From Sporosarcina jiandibaonis (GTDB taxonomy: Bacteria; Bacillota; Bacilli; Bacillales_A; Planococcaceae), in contig NZ_JAAOIY010000001.1 in assembly GCF_013184495.1 (NCBI RefSeq), positions 806,001 to 870,000 on the forward strand: a DNA stretch of 64,000 nucleotides. Reading direction: 5' to 3'. Positions 1 to 9,032 of this stretch are shown here, one piece after another. A model generated the notes under the pieces. That model worked only from the letters and a program-made list of their open reading frames with translations. It ran no database searches and had not been told where the DNA came from. Within the stretch, counting starts at the first letter, position 1; every line of letters starts with the position of its first letter. Made by a program: the position numbers and the translations under genes.

Positions 1-243
1 GAGAGTATGATAGAAGCTGGAATTTTAAACGGCGACTATGTCGTCGTTAAACAAACGAGCTCAGCACAAAACGGCGAAATTATCGTAGCGATGACCGAAG
101 ATGAGGAAGCCACTGTGAAGCGATTCTTTAAAGAGAAAAATTATTTCAGATTACAACCTGAAAACTCTTCAATGGATCCAATTATTGTCGACAACGTATC
201 CGTACTCGGAAAAGTCGTCGGCGTATACCGAAATATCCAGTAA
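1..243 (+). CDS. lexA: LexA SOS repressor, C-terminal fragment
   Basis: The left edge of the window cuts this gene, so only about the last 80 residues are visible. They form the self-cleaving peptidase domain of LexA, the SOS repressor. The frame opens with Glu-Ser-Met-Ile, matching the 'GESM' motif that carries the nucleophilic serine. The catalytic lysine lies in 'ATVKRF', 38 residues further on, which is the Ser-Lys spacing expected for LexA. The DNA-binding half and promoter are off the window. A strong terminator follows directly. Within this window its likely target is the LexA-type box upstream of recA near 16.66 kb. The gene faces the convergent ynbB-like gene; no glnRA genes lie between them as they do near B. 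subtilis ynbB. Confidence 0.93.
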   Translation, partial: ESMIEAGILNGDYVVVKQTSSAQNGEIIVAMTEDEEATVKRFFKEKNYFRLQPENSSMDPIIVDNVSVLGKVVGVYRNIQ

Positions 244-252
244 TACACATGC

Positions 253-287
253 AAAAGGAGCTGTCATGAAAACAGCTCCTTTTTTTG
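253..287 (+). terminator. lexA terminator
   Basis: A 12-bp stem (AAAAGGAGCTGT with its complement) and a 7-base loop are followed by a run of T on the plus strand, right after the lexA stop. It lies between convergent lexA and ynbB, so it may act on both, but the T run is better in the lexA direction. Confidence 0.9.
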
Positions 288-289
288 TA

Positions 290-1549
290 TCAATCAATTA
301 ATTTATTCGTTAATAGTTTATCCATTGAGGATAGTACCGCCGCTTTTACATGTTCATATGTTAATCCGCCTTGCACGTATGCCGTGTAAGGCGGCCTGAT
401 CGGTCCATCTGCTGTTAACTCGATACTGGAGCCTTGAATGAAAGTGCCGGCAGCCATAATAACGTCGTCCGCATACCCGGGCATATATGACGGTTCCGGT
501 GCATAATGGGCATCGATAGGCGAATTTTCTTGAATTGTTTTGCAGAACTCAATCATTTGCTCGGCATTTCGAAATGATACAGACTGAATTAGGTCCGTTC
601 TTCTATCCGAGTAGTGCGGTGTTGTCACGAGACCATAACTGTCTAGAAGGGCTGCTGTAAAGAGGGCGCCTTTCACCGCTTGGCTAACGATATGAGGTGC
701 CAGGAAGAAACCTTGATACATTTCACGCAACGTATCAAGCGATGCGCCGGCTTCAGCTCCTAGCCCCGGAGACGTCATTCTGTAAGCACATTGTTCGACG
801 AGTTCTTTCACGCCCGCAATATACCCGCCCGTTCTTACGAGACCTCCGCCTGGATTTTTAATAAGCGAGCCTGCCATTAAATCGGCACCTACCTCAGTAG
901 GTTCTTTTTCTTCAACAAATTCTCCGTAGCAATTATCAACAAAAACAATAAGATTCGGGTTAATCGCCTTTACGTTCTGAACCATTTCAGCAATTTCCTC
1001 AATCATGAACGATGGTCTATCCGAATAACCTTTAGATCGTTGAATTCCTATCACTTTTGTTTTTTCATGGATATTTTTTTTCACTTCTTCAAAATCCACG
1101 CGACCATCTTCCAGTAAATCGATATGTTTATACGATATGCCAAAGTCATGAAGCGAGCCCGTGTCTTTGCCGTTACCTGTTACAATCGAGTCGAGAGTAT
1201 CATATGGTTTTCCTGTTATGTACAACAATTCGTCACCGGGACGGAGTACACCAAACAAACTAATCGAAATGGCATGGGTCCCTGAAATGATTTGGTTTCG
1301 AACCAGGCAGCTTTCCGCCCCGAATGTATCCGCATAAACTCTTTCTAATACATCGCGTCCTTCATCATCATAGCCATATCCTGTCGAGCCGGTTAGATGA
1401 AAATCACTGACTCGATTATTTTTGAATGCAGCAAGAACTTTTTTCTGATTGGTAAACGCCACTTTTTCAACCTGCTTAAAATAAGGGGCAAGTTTTTGTT
1501 CAATTATTTCTGCCTGCATGTCCAGATTTGTTTCTTCATTTGCTAACAT
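290..1549 (-). CDS. ynbB: PLP-dependent methionine gamma-lyase-like protein (YnbB family)
   Basis: This 419-residue protein belongs to the YnbB / 'aluminium resistance' family of fold-type I pyridoxal-phosphate enzymes. Visible features are the PLP-fold core, a 'VFVDNCYGEF' stretch with the cofactor-binding aspartate, and 'GSLIKNPGGG', which carries the likely Schiff-base lysine. Family members are annotated as methionine gamma-lyase-like, but the true substrate is not settled. In B. subtilis, ynbB has been linked genetically to the 5-aminopentanol modification of elongation factor P. That fits the presence of ymfF, ymfH and ymfI in the same window. The start is ATG with GAGG nine bases upstream, and a consensus-like sigma-A promoter lies just in front. 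The gene is monocistronic and convergent with lexA. Confidence 0.85.
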   Translation of the reverse strand: MLANEETNLDMQAEIIEQKLAPYFKQVEKVAFTNQKKVLAAFKNNRVSDFHLTGSTGYGYDDEGRDVLERVYADTFGAESCLVRNQIISGTHAISISLFGVLRPGDELLYITGKPYDTLDSIVTGNGKDTGSLHDFGISYKHIDLLEDGRVDFEEVKKNIHEKTKVIGIQRSKGYSDRPSFMIEEIAEMVQNVKAINPNLIVFVDNCYGEFVEEKEPTEVGADLMAGSLIKNPGGGLVRTGGYIAGVKELVEQCAYRMTSPGLGAEAGASLDTLREMYQGFFLAPHIVSQAVKGALFTAALLDSYGLVTTPHYSDRRTDLIQSVSFRNAEQMIEFCKTIQENSPIDAHYAPEPSYMPGYADDVIMAAGTFIQGSSIELTADGPIRPPYTAYVQGGLTYEHVKAAVLSSMDKLLTNKLID

Positions 1550-1586
1550 TAATTTTTGCCTCTTTCTTCTTTATGTTGATAGTTTA

Positions 1587-1614
1587 ATTTTATCAGTTTG
1601 CAGCACGCGGTCAA
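1587..1614 (-). promoter_or_regulatory. Sigma-A promoter of the ynbB-like gene
   Basis: Minus strand TTGACC, a 16-base spacer, then TAAAAT. It lies 38 bases upstream of the ynbB-like start codon, in the divergent region shared with the TRIC gene. Confidence 0.7.
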
Positions 1615-1634
1615 TGTTCACATAATTTCAATAG

Positions 1635-1662
1635 TTGTAATTCATCTAAAATCTGATAGTCT
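1635..1662 (+). promoter_or_regulatory. Possible promoter of the TRIC-family gene
   Basis: TTGTAA, a 16-base spacer, then TAGTCT preceded by TGA (weak extended -10). It is the only plausible plus-strand promoter in the 145-bp divergent region. The match is modest. Confidence 0.35.
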
Positions 1663-1694
1663 AATTTGAAACTACCTGAAATGGAGGAAGTCCG

Positions 1695-2324
1695 ATGGCA
1701 TGGGATGTATTCAGTTTTATTGGCACATTTGCCTTTGCGATATCCGGAGCAATAATTGCGATGGAAGAAGAATATGATTTATTAGGAGTTTATATACTCG
1801 GTGTTGTTACGGCTTTTGGCGGTGGAGCGCTACGGAACTTGTTAATCGGGCTTCCCTCGTCTGCATTATGGGAACAAGGTTTTCTATTCCAAGTGGCGAT
1901 TGCGTCGATTACAATTATTTTTTTATTTCCAAATAACTTGATTATCCATTGGGAACGGTGGGGTACTTATTTTGATGCGGTTGGTTTATCGGCCTTTGCG
2001 ATACAGGGTGCCATGTTTGCTGTTTCATTGGAACTCCCGCTTAGTGCGATCATTGTGGCAGCCGTTCTGACGGGTTCCGGAGGCGGAATTATTCGCGATT
2101 TACTAGCCGGAAGACGGCCACTTGTCTTTAAAAGAGAAATCTACGCTGTTTGGGCAGCAGGCGCCGGTTTATTAATCGGACTCGGCATCTTTAAAGGAGA
2201 CATAGCGCTTTATATTTTGCTAGTCATCATTACAGGACTTCGAATATTATCATTAATCTTCCACTGGAGCCTGCCACTACGCAAAATCACAACAGTACAA
2301 GAAAAAAACGGAACCAGGCTATGA
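1695..2324 (+). CDS. TRIC-family (UPF0126) membrane protein, putative cation channel
   Basis: This 209-residue integral membrane protein has about seven hydrophobic segments and the internal duplication typical of the UPF0126/TRIC family. Each half carries a glycine-rich turn followed by arginine: 'AFGGGALRNLL' in the first and 'GSGGGIIRDLL' in the second. Prokaryotic TRIC homologues form trimeric potassium/sodium-permeable channels; which ion this one conducts cannot be read from sequence. A clear ribosome binding site (GGAGG, seven bases before ATG) supports the start. It is a single-gene unit on the plus strand, convergent with hfq. Its stop codon lies in the loop of the shared terminator hairpin. 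Confidence 0.85.
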   Translation: MAWDVFSFIGTFAFAISGAIIAMEEEYDLLGVYILGVVTAFGGGALRNLLIGLPSSALWEQGFLFQVAIASITIIFLFPNNLIIHWERWGTYFDAVGLSAFAIQGAMFAVSLELPLSAIIVAAVLTGSGGGIIRDLLAGRRPLVFKREIYAVWAAGAGLLIGLGIFKGDIALYILLVIITGLRILSLIFHWSLPLRKITTVQEKNGTRL

Positions 2325-2343
2325 GTGCCTGTTCCGTTTTTTT
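2305..2343 (+). terminator. Bidirectional terminator between the TRIC gene and hfq
   Basis: A long GC-containing stem (AACGGAACCAGGC paired with GCCTGTTCCGTT) has A runs on one side and T runs on the other, so it can terminate both convergent genes. The stop codon of the plus-strand gene lies in the loop. Confidence 0.88.
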
Positions 2344-2567
2344 CATTCTTCTAGGTCCATTGTAATCATTTTTGCCGGTACATAAGTTGAGATTGCGTGT
2401 TTATAAATGAGTTGCTGCTTTCCTTCGGTTTCAAGCAGGACTGTATAATTATCGTACGATTTGATAAGTCCTTTCAATTGGAAGCCATTCATTAAAAAAA
2501 CCGTTACGGAAATATTATTCTTGCGCAATGAATTTAAAAAAACGTCCTGCATTTTACCTTGTTTCAT
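2343..2567 (-). CDS. hfq: RNA chaperone Hfq
   Basis: Hfq is a 74-residue Sm-like protein that forms hexameric rings binding small RNAs and mRNA. The Sm1 region runs from '[23 protein letters not shown]' and the Sm2 motif is 'YKHAIST', with the conserved Lys-His pair. Like other Bacillales Hfq proteins it lacks the long acidic C-terminal tail of enterobacteria. It lies 22 bases downstream of miaA on the same strand, the widespread miaA-hfq pairing. The start is an ATG with GGAGGGG in front. It is the last gene of the mutS-mutL-hydrolase-miaA-hfq run and ends at the bidirectional terminator. Confidence 0.96.
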   Translation of the reverse strand: MKQGKMQDVFLNSLRKNNISVTVFLMNGFQLKGLIKSYDNYTVLLETEGKQQLIYKHAISTYVPAKMITMDLEE

Positions 2568-2588
2568 AAAATTGCCCCTCCTGTGTTG

Positions 2589-3554
2589 TCATAACTTTTC
2601 TCTACTACCTACATTCTCTTTACCTGGACTAAAACCCTTTAAAACATTAATAATTTCTTTCACTTGTTCGTCTGTTCTCTTTGCCCCGTCAACCCAATTG
2701 ATCGCTAATTTATTTTTGAAATAAGTCATTTGCCGTTTCGCATAATTCCGAGAGTTTTTCTTAATTAATTCAATCGCGACATCCAATGGGATCTTTCCTT
2801 CAATATACTGATGAAGTTCCTTATAACCGATGGCTTGTACCGATTGCATATTACGGATTCCCGCGTTCCATAATGCTTCTGCTTCCTGCAAAAATCCTTT
2901 TTCCATCATCTGGTCAACTCTTCTGTCAATCCGGTCGTATAGCAGTTCACGCTCCATTTCCAATCCAATTAGCAAATGATTATACATCGCATTTCTCCCG
3001 ACATTTTGTTCGTGTTCGCCTTTGGTCTTTCCCGTCACTTCAATAATTTCAAGCGCGCGAATGATTCGGCGGTGATTGTTTGGGTGAATTTTTTTCGCAT
3101 CGATTGGATCTAGTTGTTCAAGACGTTGATATAGAAGTTCGGGACCGATTTCATCGAGTTCTTTTTCCAATCGATTTCGAACTTCCATATCTGATGCCTC
3201 ATCAGTAAACCGAAAATCATATAATACCGATTGTACATAGAGTCCCGTGCCTCCTACGATAATCGGCAACTTTCCACGGTTTTGAATTTCAGATACCTGT
3301 TCACGGACTGCGGCTTGGTATTGTGCAACAGAAAAATTTTCATCTGCGTCGATAATGTCGAATAAGTGATGAGGAACGCCTTCCATTTCAGCGGTTGTGA
3401 TTTTCGCAGTTCCAATATCGAGTCCTTTGTACACCTGCATTGAATCGCCGTTAATAATTTCAGCATCTAATAACTTGGCCAACGTAACACTGAGCGCGGT
3501 TTTCCCAGATGCCGTCGGACCGACAATCGCGAGCACATCTAAATTTGCAGTCAT
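2589..3554 (-). CDS. miaA: tRNA dimethylallyltransferase
   Basis: MiaA transfers a dimethylallyl group from DMAPP to adenosine-37 of tRNAs that read codons starting with U. MiaB (also in this window) then adds methylthio to the product. The P-loop 'GPTASGKT' is at residues 12-19, followed by '[18 protein letters not shown]', typical of the family. The chosen ATG overlaps the stop of the upstream hydrolase as ATGA and gives a 321-residue protein whose N-terminus matches B. subtilis MiaA in length. An in-frame ATG 15 bases further upstream (3569) is possible. Translation is probably coupled to the hydrolase. Confidence 0.94.
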   Translation of the reverse strand: MTANLDVLAIVGPTASGKTALSVTLAKLLDAEIINGDSMQVYKGLDIGTAKITTAEMEGVPHHLFDIIDADENFSVAQYQAAVREQVSEIQNRGKLPIIVGGTGLYVQSVLYDFRFTDEASDMEVRNRLEKELDEIGPELLYQRLEQLDPIDAKKIHPNNHRRIIRALEIIEVTGKTKGEHEQNVGRNAMYNHLLIGLEMERELLYDRIDRRVDQMMEKGFLQEAEALWNAGIRNMQSVQAIGYKELHQYIEGKIPLDVAIELIKKNSRNYAKRQMTYFKNKLAINWVDGAKRTDEQVKEIINVLKGFSPGKENVGSREKL

Positions 3555-4465
3555 CGTTTTTGCATCCATTCCAGCACCGCCTCTAGAACATGAACTTGAG
3601 ATGGATCGTTCAACAACTCGTGCCGCCCTTCTTCAAATAACAACACAGTAACATCTTCAATGTTCGCATCATCATACTGCCGCGCTACTTTCCATACCGC
3701 TTTCCCGTAATTTCCTACTGGATCGTCAACCCCGGAAAAAAGCAAAATTGGCAATGTCTTCGGTATGTTTGCGATTTCTTTCTTCCGATGGATTAACCCG
3801 AGTCCGTTAAATAAGTCGATAAAAAATTGGGTGGTTGGAATAAAGCCGCATTTTTCATCAAGCAAGTATTCAGATACATGTTCTTCATTTTTTGACAGCC
3901 AGTCGAATTTTGTTTGCGGATCATCAATTTTTTTATTGAATGAACCGAAAACAAGCGAATCTAACAGGTGATTCCGTTCTGTATAACCTTTTCTTTTTCC
4001 CGCGAGATGTGCACATGCTAGCCCGCCATATCTGGCAATACCTGAATCATCCCCAGTTCCGGATAAGATAGCAAGATCGACGCCATCCCCGTGCAGTTGA
4101 ATATAGCGGCGCACGATAAATGAACCCATACTATGTCCTAATAGGATAAATTTTGAAGTGATGTGCATGGTTCTAATATGTGAGATCGCTTCATGCGCAT
4201 CTTGGACAACCCGATTAAAACCATCATTTTCTGCAAAGTATCCTTTCATGCCGTTCAATAATGCGGTGCGTCCATGCCCACGGTGATCATGTCCGGAAAC
4301 AATAAAACCTTGCTCACAGAAAAAGTTAATCGCAAATTCATAGCGGCCAATATGTTCTGCCATCCCGTGAAGGAGATGAATATGCCCAATCGGCCTGGCG
4401 GTTGGTTCTTTAATAAAAGCGTAAAGCTTGAACCCATCCGACATTTCAAGTGTTAGTTCCTGCAA
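3551..4465 (-). CDS. Alpha/beta hydrolase, lysophospholipase/monoacylglycerol lipase type
   Basis: This 304-residue alpha/beta-hydrolase belongs to the 'serine aminopeptidase S33 / lysophospholipase' group. Sequence features are the oxyanion region '[12 protein letters not shown]', '[10 protein letters not shown]', and the nucleophile elbow 'GHSMGS' with Ser near residue 112. The aspartate is in 'SGVDDPVG' and the histidine in 'EGRHELLND'. There is no signal peptide, so it is probably cytoplasmic and acts on a lipid monoester; the natural substrate is not known. The start is TTG, seven bases after GGTG of a purine-rich ribosome binding site. It sits between mutL and miaA and overlaps miaA by four bases, which ties it to the operon but does not reveal its job. 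Confidence 0.82.
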   Translation of the reverse strand: MQELTLEMSDGFKLYAFIKEPTARPIGHIHLLHGMAEHIGRYEFAINFFCEQGFIVSGHDHRGHGRTALLNGMKGYFAENDGFNRVVQDAHEAISHIRTMHITSKFILLGHSMGSFIVRRYIQLHGDGVDLAILSGTGDDSGIARYGGLACAHLAGKRKGYTERNHLLDSLVFGSFNKKIDDPQTKFDWLSKNEEHVSEYLLDEKCGFIPTTQFFIDLFNGLGLIHRKKEIANIPKTLPILLFSGVDDPVGNYGKAVWKVARQYDDANIEDVTVLLFEEGRHELLNDPSQVHVLEAVLEWMQKR

Positions 4466-4508
4466 TTTTCAACACCGCCCCTTTGACTTACTGTAATGAT
4501 CTCTCTCT

Positions 4509-6320
4509 CTACATGACTCTTTTAAACATTTTTTCGATTTCATACGTCGTAAAATGAATGAGGACAGGTCGCCCATGCGGACAAGTAAATGGATTTTCTG
4601 CTTCTGATAAATCATTCAATAACCTTTCCATATCTGCCATCGTTAAATGATGATTCGCCTTGATTGACCGTTTACAACTCATCATAATCGCTGCTTCCTC
4701 GCGCAACTTTCCGATATCGATTCTTCTTGAGTTCAATACTTGTTCAATGATTTCTTCAATGATTTTTGTTTCTTCACCGGCTGGGAACCAGGTTGGAAAT
4801 TCACGAACAATGTATGAAGTTTGCCCAAATTCTTCCAAGTATATTCCTACATCTTCAAGGAGTCTTCTACCTTCTTCAATTCTTGTTTTTTCATCAACAG
4901 AATAATGAAAAGTAAGTGGAACTAAAAGAAGCTGCCGTTCTTTATTTTCTGCTTCTTTTAATTTATCCCTAAAATATTCATATTTAATACGTTCTTGTGC
5001 CGCATGCTGATCAATCATAAAAAATCCGTCTTCATTCTGAGCAATAATATACGTTCCATGCACTTGTCCGACGGGAAATAATGTCGGAAACGCCGGTTCG
5101 ACTTTTGTTTCGGTCACTTCCTCCGCAGGAAGGGGCTCGTTAACAGCCCAATCGGATTCCTGACCGGTTTGTTCGTCTTTTTCATATAAAGGGGACGGCT
5201 CGTTCATCGGCTGTTGTACGGGCATTCTGACCTTCTCGGCAGGCGGTTCCTGACGCGGAGGCCTTTCCCAAAACTTGACTTGTTCAGAAGGTTTTTTGGG
5301 AACCGTTTCTTTCTTCGTGACTCCGGGCACAAGTACATTTTTCTGAATCGCATTTTGAATTGATTCTTTAATAAGTGTAAGCAGTTCGCCTTCTTTACTC
5401 ATACGGATTTGTTGTTTCGACGGATGGACGTTCACATCTGTTAGAAATGGATCCCCTTCGACATTAATAACCGCAATCGGAAATCTCCCGATAGGTAAAA
5501 ATGTATGAAAAGCATCAAGCACTGCACGGTTAATCGCATGACTTTGAATCCAACGCCCGTTTACAATGGTCGTCATATAATTTCGCGATGCACGCGTCAT
5601 TTCAGGCAATGAAACATATCCATGCACCGCGTAATCTGCGTTCTCTCCCTTAAATGGAACCATTTTTCGAGCTGCGGAGATTCCGTAAATATCTGCTAGG
5701 ACGCGCAACTGATTGCCGCTTCCAGAAGTTTGTAATAGTGATTGACTGTAATGTGTTAATTTGAAAGCGATATGGGGATGGCTTAGCGCCAATCGATTCA
5801 CTAATCCAATTGTATGGCCAAGTTCCGTTTGTATTGTTTTCATATATTTAAGGCGAGCTGGCGTATTGAAAAATAATTGCGAAACAGTGATGTCCGTTCC
5901 TTTTCGGTAAGCTGCATTGTCATGTTTCACAAGTTTTCCGCCGTCGATAAAGACTTCCGTTCCAGTACTTTCTCCGTCCGATGTCCATAATTCAATTTTC
6001 GATACGGAAGCGATACTGGCTAATGCTTCCCCGCGAAAACCAAGCGTGCGAATGCGAAAAAGGTCATGTTCATTATCGATTTTGCTCGTTGCGTGGCGTT
6101 CAAAAGCTCGGACTGCATCTTGGTTTGACATGCCTTTGCCGTTATCGGTTACCCTGATTTTTGTTAGTCCCGCCTCTTCCAATGCAACTTCTATGACAGT
6201 GCTCCCCGCGTCTATCGAATTTTCGACGAGTTCTTTTACGATTGATGCGGGTCTTTCAACTACTTCCCCCGCCGCAATTTTATTCGATAATGCATCGTCC
6301 ATTACTTTTATTATATTCAC
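4509..6320 (-). CDS. mutL: DNA mismatch repair protein MutL
   Basis: MutL links MutS mismatch recognition to strand excision. The GHKL ATPase domain shows 'ELVENSIDAGS', 'DNGKGM' and 'TLGFRGEAL'. A proline/glutamate-rich linker follows around residues 340-400. The C-terminal domain has the metal-binding endonuclease motif DQHA-x2-E-x4-E and 'CPHGRPV', so this is the nicking type found in bacteria without MutH. The most likely start is GTG at 6320, six bases after AAAGGGTG. It gives 603 residues and an N-terminus of the same length as B. subtilis MutL. An in-frame GTG at 6329 overlaps the mutS stop. It is cotranscribed with mutS. Confidence 0.95.
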   Translation of the reverse strand: MNIIKVMDDALSNKIAAGEVVERPASIVKELVENSIDAGSTVIEVALEEAGLTKIRVTDNGKGMSNQDAVRAFERHATSKIDNEHDLFRIRTLGFRGEALASIASVSKIELWTSDGESTGTEVFIDGGKLVKHDNAAYRKGTDITVSQLFFNTPARLKYMKTIQTELGHTIGLVNRLALSHPHIAFKLTHYSQSLLQTSGSGNQLRVLADIYGISAARKMVPFKGENADYAVHGYVSLPEMTRASRNYMTTIVNGRWIQSHAINRAVLDAFHTFLPIGRFPIAVINVEGDPFLTDVNVHPSKQQIRMSKEGELLTLIKESIQNAIQKNVLVPGVTKKETVPKKPSEQVKFWERPPRQEPPAEKVRMPVQQPMNEPSPLYEKDEQTGQESDWAVNEPLPAEEVTETKVEPAFPTLFPVGQVHGTYIIAQNEDGFFMIDQHAAQERIKYEYFRDKLKEAENKERQLLLVPLTFHYSVDEKTRIEEGRRLLEDVGIYLEEFGQTSYIVREFPTWFPAGEETKIIEEIIEQVLNSRRIDIGKLREEAAIMMSCKRSIKANHHLTMADMERLLNDLSEAENPFTCPHGRPVLIHFTTYEIEKMFKRVM

Positions 6321-6325
6321 GTCAT

Positions 6326-8884
6326 TCACCCTTTCGCTGAGCGGAGTTTCTCTTTCAGTTCAAAGACATACTGCAAGGCGTTTAGTGGTGTCATGTTAAG
6401 TAAATCAGTTTCTTCTAAACTTTCCAGGACCTCTTTTTCCTCATCAGACATTGCATTCTGTTCAACTTCGCCGATGTCGAAAAACGCCATTTGTTGGGGT
6501 TCATTTAAACCGGCCGGTATTTTTTCTTTATTTTCAAATGTTTGCAACAGCTCTTTTGCACGGGCTAATAAAGGTGTTGGCAAACCCGCAAGATCCGCAA
6601 CATAAATGCCGTAACTTTTATCTGCGGCTCCTTTCATGACCTTATGGAGGAAAACTACTTTGCCGTCTTGTTCCATCGCTGCGACATGTACGTTTTCCAG
6701 TCTTGAAAGTTTTGTGTCTAGCATCGTCAATTCGTGATAGTGGGTCGAGAATAATGTATTCGCTCCAATTTCATCATGAATATATTCCATCATGGCCTGA
6801 GCTAAAGACATTCCATCATACGTCGACGTACCTCTCCCGATTTCATCGAAGAGCAGAAGACTATTCTCAGTTGCATTGGCAATGGCATGTTGGGATTCCA
6901 TCATTTCCATCATGAATGTACTTTGGCCGGATGCCAGATCATCAGCAGCACCGATACGTGTAAAAATCTGGTCTGTAACCGGGAGCACCGCGCTATCACA
7001 AGGAACGTAACAACCGATTTGCGCCATCACGACAGTGAGTGCAACTTGACGCATATAGGTGCTTTTTCCCGACATATTCGGTCCTGTGATGAGAAGCATA
7101 TTCGCATCTTCAGGCAACACGCAATTATTTGGAACATAGAGCGAATGGTCCATCATTTTTTCAACAACTGGGTGACGGCCATTTTTTATTTGCAGTCCTT
7201 TACTTGCATGGAAAGTCGGCTTCACGTAATTTTGTTTTTCTGCGACTGTCGCAAATGATAACAGAACGTCAAGCTCACTCAATATGGAAGCTAAGCGTTG
7301 AACTTGTCTAATATGCGTCTTCATCGACTCCCGGACTGAACTGAATAAATCATATTCTAGTTCTAATCCATCTGCTTCGGCATTTAAGATTAAATCTTCT
7401 TTCTCTTTCAATTCAGGCGTTATATAGCGCTCCGCATTTGCAAGTGTCTGTTTGCGTTCATATCGATCATTATCTGCCAAATGGATATTCGATTTCGTAA
7501 TTTCAATATAATATCCAAAAACACGATTATAACCGATCTTCAAGTTTTTTATGCCTGTTCGTTCGCGCTCTTCTTGTTCGAGTTCTGCTAACCACTCTTT
7601 TCCGTTTCTGGCGGCATCTCTGTATGTATCGAGTTTTTCATCATAACCATCTTTGATGACGCCGCCTTCTTTTACAGAAATCGGCGGATGTTCCGCGATT
7701 GACTTTTCCAGTATGTCTCTGGCTTCTTGGCAAACATCAATTTTTTTCGCGAATTGCGTAAGATGCTTTTTGCCCGAATTGGCGAGTGCAACTTTTAAGT
7801 CGGGAACTTGTCGCAAAGAATTTCGGAGTTGGGCAAGATCTCGACCGTTTGCAGAACCCATTGATATTCGGCCTGCTAATCTTTCAAGATCATATACTTC
7901 GCGCAAGTTTGTTTTCAGTTCATCACTTAAAAAGAAATCCTCTACTAATTCGGTCACCGTGTCGAGTCGATTTTCGATTTTCACTTGATCAGCAAGCGGT
8001 TGGTGAATCCACATTTTCAGCTTACGCGCGCCCATCGCGGTCACAGTTTCATCGAGCAGCCAATAAAGCGTGCCCTCTTTCGTCCCGTTTCGGATAGATT
8101 GAACGAGTTCTAAATTTCGCATTGAATTCGCATCGATGGATAGTTTTGCATGTTTTTCAATAAAATCAAAAGGCCGGATATGTTCAAGCGACGATTTTTG
8201 CGTCCGTTTCACATACGAGATAAGGTTATCGCAAGCTTCCGCTACATCTTCCGGAATATTATCTTGCCTGTTGAGGGCGTCCTTGCTGTATTCTATTGAT
8301 AATGTGATATTTCTTTTTGCCATACTGTCGCTTAATGCGATATGCAGTCCTTCAGCAACCACCACTTCTTTCATGCCAAGAGCATCAATTTCAGAGATTA
8401 ACGTGCGTTCATCACCTTCGACGTATTGAACTTTCCCTTCCCCGGTCGATAAATCTAAATAAGCAAGAGCATATTTCCCATTGGCAATGATAGCTGCTGA
8501 ACCAATAAAATGATTTGTATTTGTATCTATGCTTTTACCTTCTGTCATCGTTCCCGGTGTTACAATTCGAACGACTTCTCGTCGAACAATTCCTTTTGCT
8601 TCGCGTGGATCCTCTGTTTGTTCGCAAATCGCCACTTTGTATCCTTTTCGGACAAGCGTTTCAATATACCCTTCTGCCGAATGATACGGCACGCCGCACA
8701 TCGGAATACGGTCGCCTCTCGTCGCGTCCCGGCTTGTTAATGTAATTTCGAGTATCTGAGCGGCTTCCGTCGCATCGGTAAAGAATAATTCATAAAAGTC
8801 GCCTAATCTAAAGAACAAGAAAGCATCTTCATGTTCTGATTTTATTTTTAAATATTGCTGAATCATCGGTGTGTAAGCTGTCAT
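6326..8884 (-). CDS. mutS: DNA mismatch repair protein MutS
   Basis: MutS binds mispairs and small loops in newly replicated DNA. The N-terminal mismatch-binding domain carries the Phe-x-Glu wedge in 'GDFYELF' near residue 30. The ATPase domain shows Walker A 'GPNMSGKST', 'DEIGRGTSTYDG' (Walker B) and 'STHYHEL'. At 852 residues it is full length for the MutS1 group. It is immediately upstream of mutL, overlapping the longer mutL frame. The ATG start is supported by the conserved N-terminus 'YTPMIQQYLKIK' and a purine-rich site. No strong promoter was seen in the short region before it; readthrough from cotE is blocked by a terminator. Confidence 0.97.
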   Translation of the reverse strand: MTAYTPMIQQYLKIKSEHEDAFLFFRLGDFYELFFTDATEAAQILEITLTSRDATRGDRIPMCGVPYHSAEGYIETLVRKGYKVAICEQTEDPREAKGIVRREVVRIVTPGTMTEGKSIDTNTNHFIGSAAIIANGKYALAYLDLSTGEGKVQYVEGDERTLISEIDALGMKEVVVAEGLHIALSDSMAKRNITLSIEYSKDALNRQDNIPEDVAEACDNLISYVKRTQKSSLEHIRPFDFIEKHAKLSIDANSMRNLELVQSIRNGTKEGTLYWLLDETVTAMGARKLKMWIHQPLADQVKIENRLDTVTELVEDFFLSDELKTNLREVYDLERLAGRISMGSANGRDLAQLRNSLRQVPDLKVALANSGKKHLTQFAKKIDVCQEARDILEKSIAEHPPISVKEGGVIKDGYDEKLDTYRDAARNGKEWLAELEQEERERTGIKNLKIGYNRVFGYYIEITKSNIHLADNDRYERKQTLANAERYITPELKEKEDLILNAEADGLELEYDLFSSVRESMKTHIRQVQRLASILSELDVLLSFATVAEKQNYVKPTFHASKGLQIKNGRHPVVEKMMDHSLYVPNNCVLPEDANMLLITGPNMSGKSTYMRQVALTVVMAQIGCYVPCDSAVLPVTDQIFTRIGAADDLASGQSTFMMEMMESQHAIANATENSLLLFDEIGRGTSTYDGMSLAQAMMEYIHDEIGANTLFSTHYHELTMLDTKLSRLENVHVAAMEQDGKVVFLHKVMKGAADKSYGIYVADLAGLPTPLLARAKELLQTFENKEKIPAGLNEPQQMAFFDIGEVEQNAMSDEEKEVLESLEETDLLNMTPLNALQYVFELKEKLRSAKG

Positions 8885-8943
8885 TATGTACCCTCACTAT
8901 TACTTTATGTTTTATTCATTATATCAAAGTTTAATGTAATACG

Positions 8944-8971
8944 AAAAAAAGCCGGGATATTATTCCCGACT
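8944..8971 (-). terminator. cotE terminator
   Basis: On the minus strand, AGTCGGGA, a short AT loop and TCCCGGCT are followed by seven T. It separates the spore gene cotE from mutS. Confidence 0.9.
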
Positions 8972-9032
8972 CGATTAATTCGCCTTGGCGCAATTGAACC
9001 GATACGATGCTTTCATTAGTAGAAAACATGAT

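Noticed and set aside
5917..6399. 160-residue plus-strand open frame opposite mutL
   Set aside because: It is a shadow frame of the mutL ATPase domain with no ribosome site or recognisable domain.
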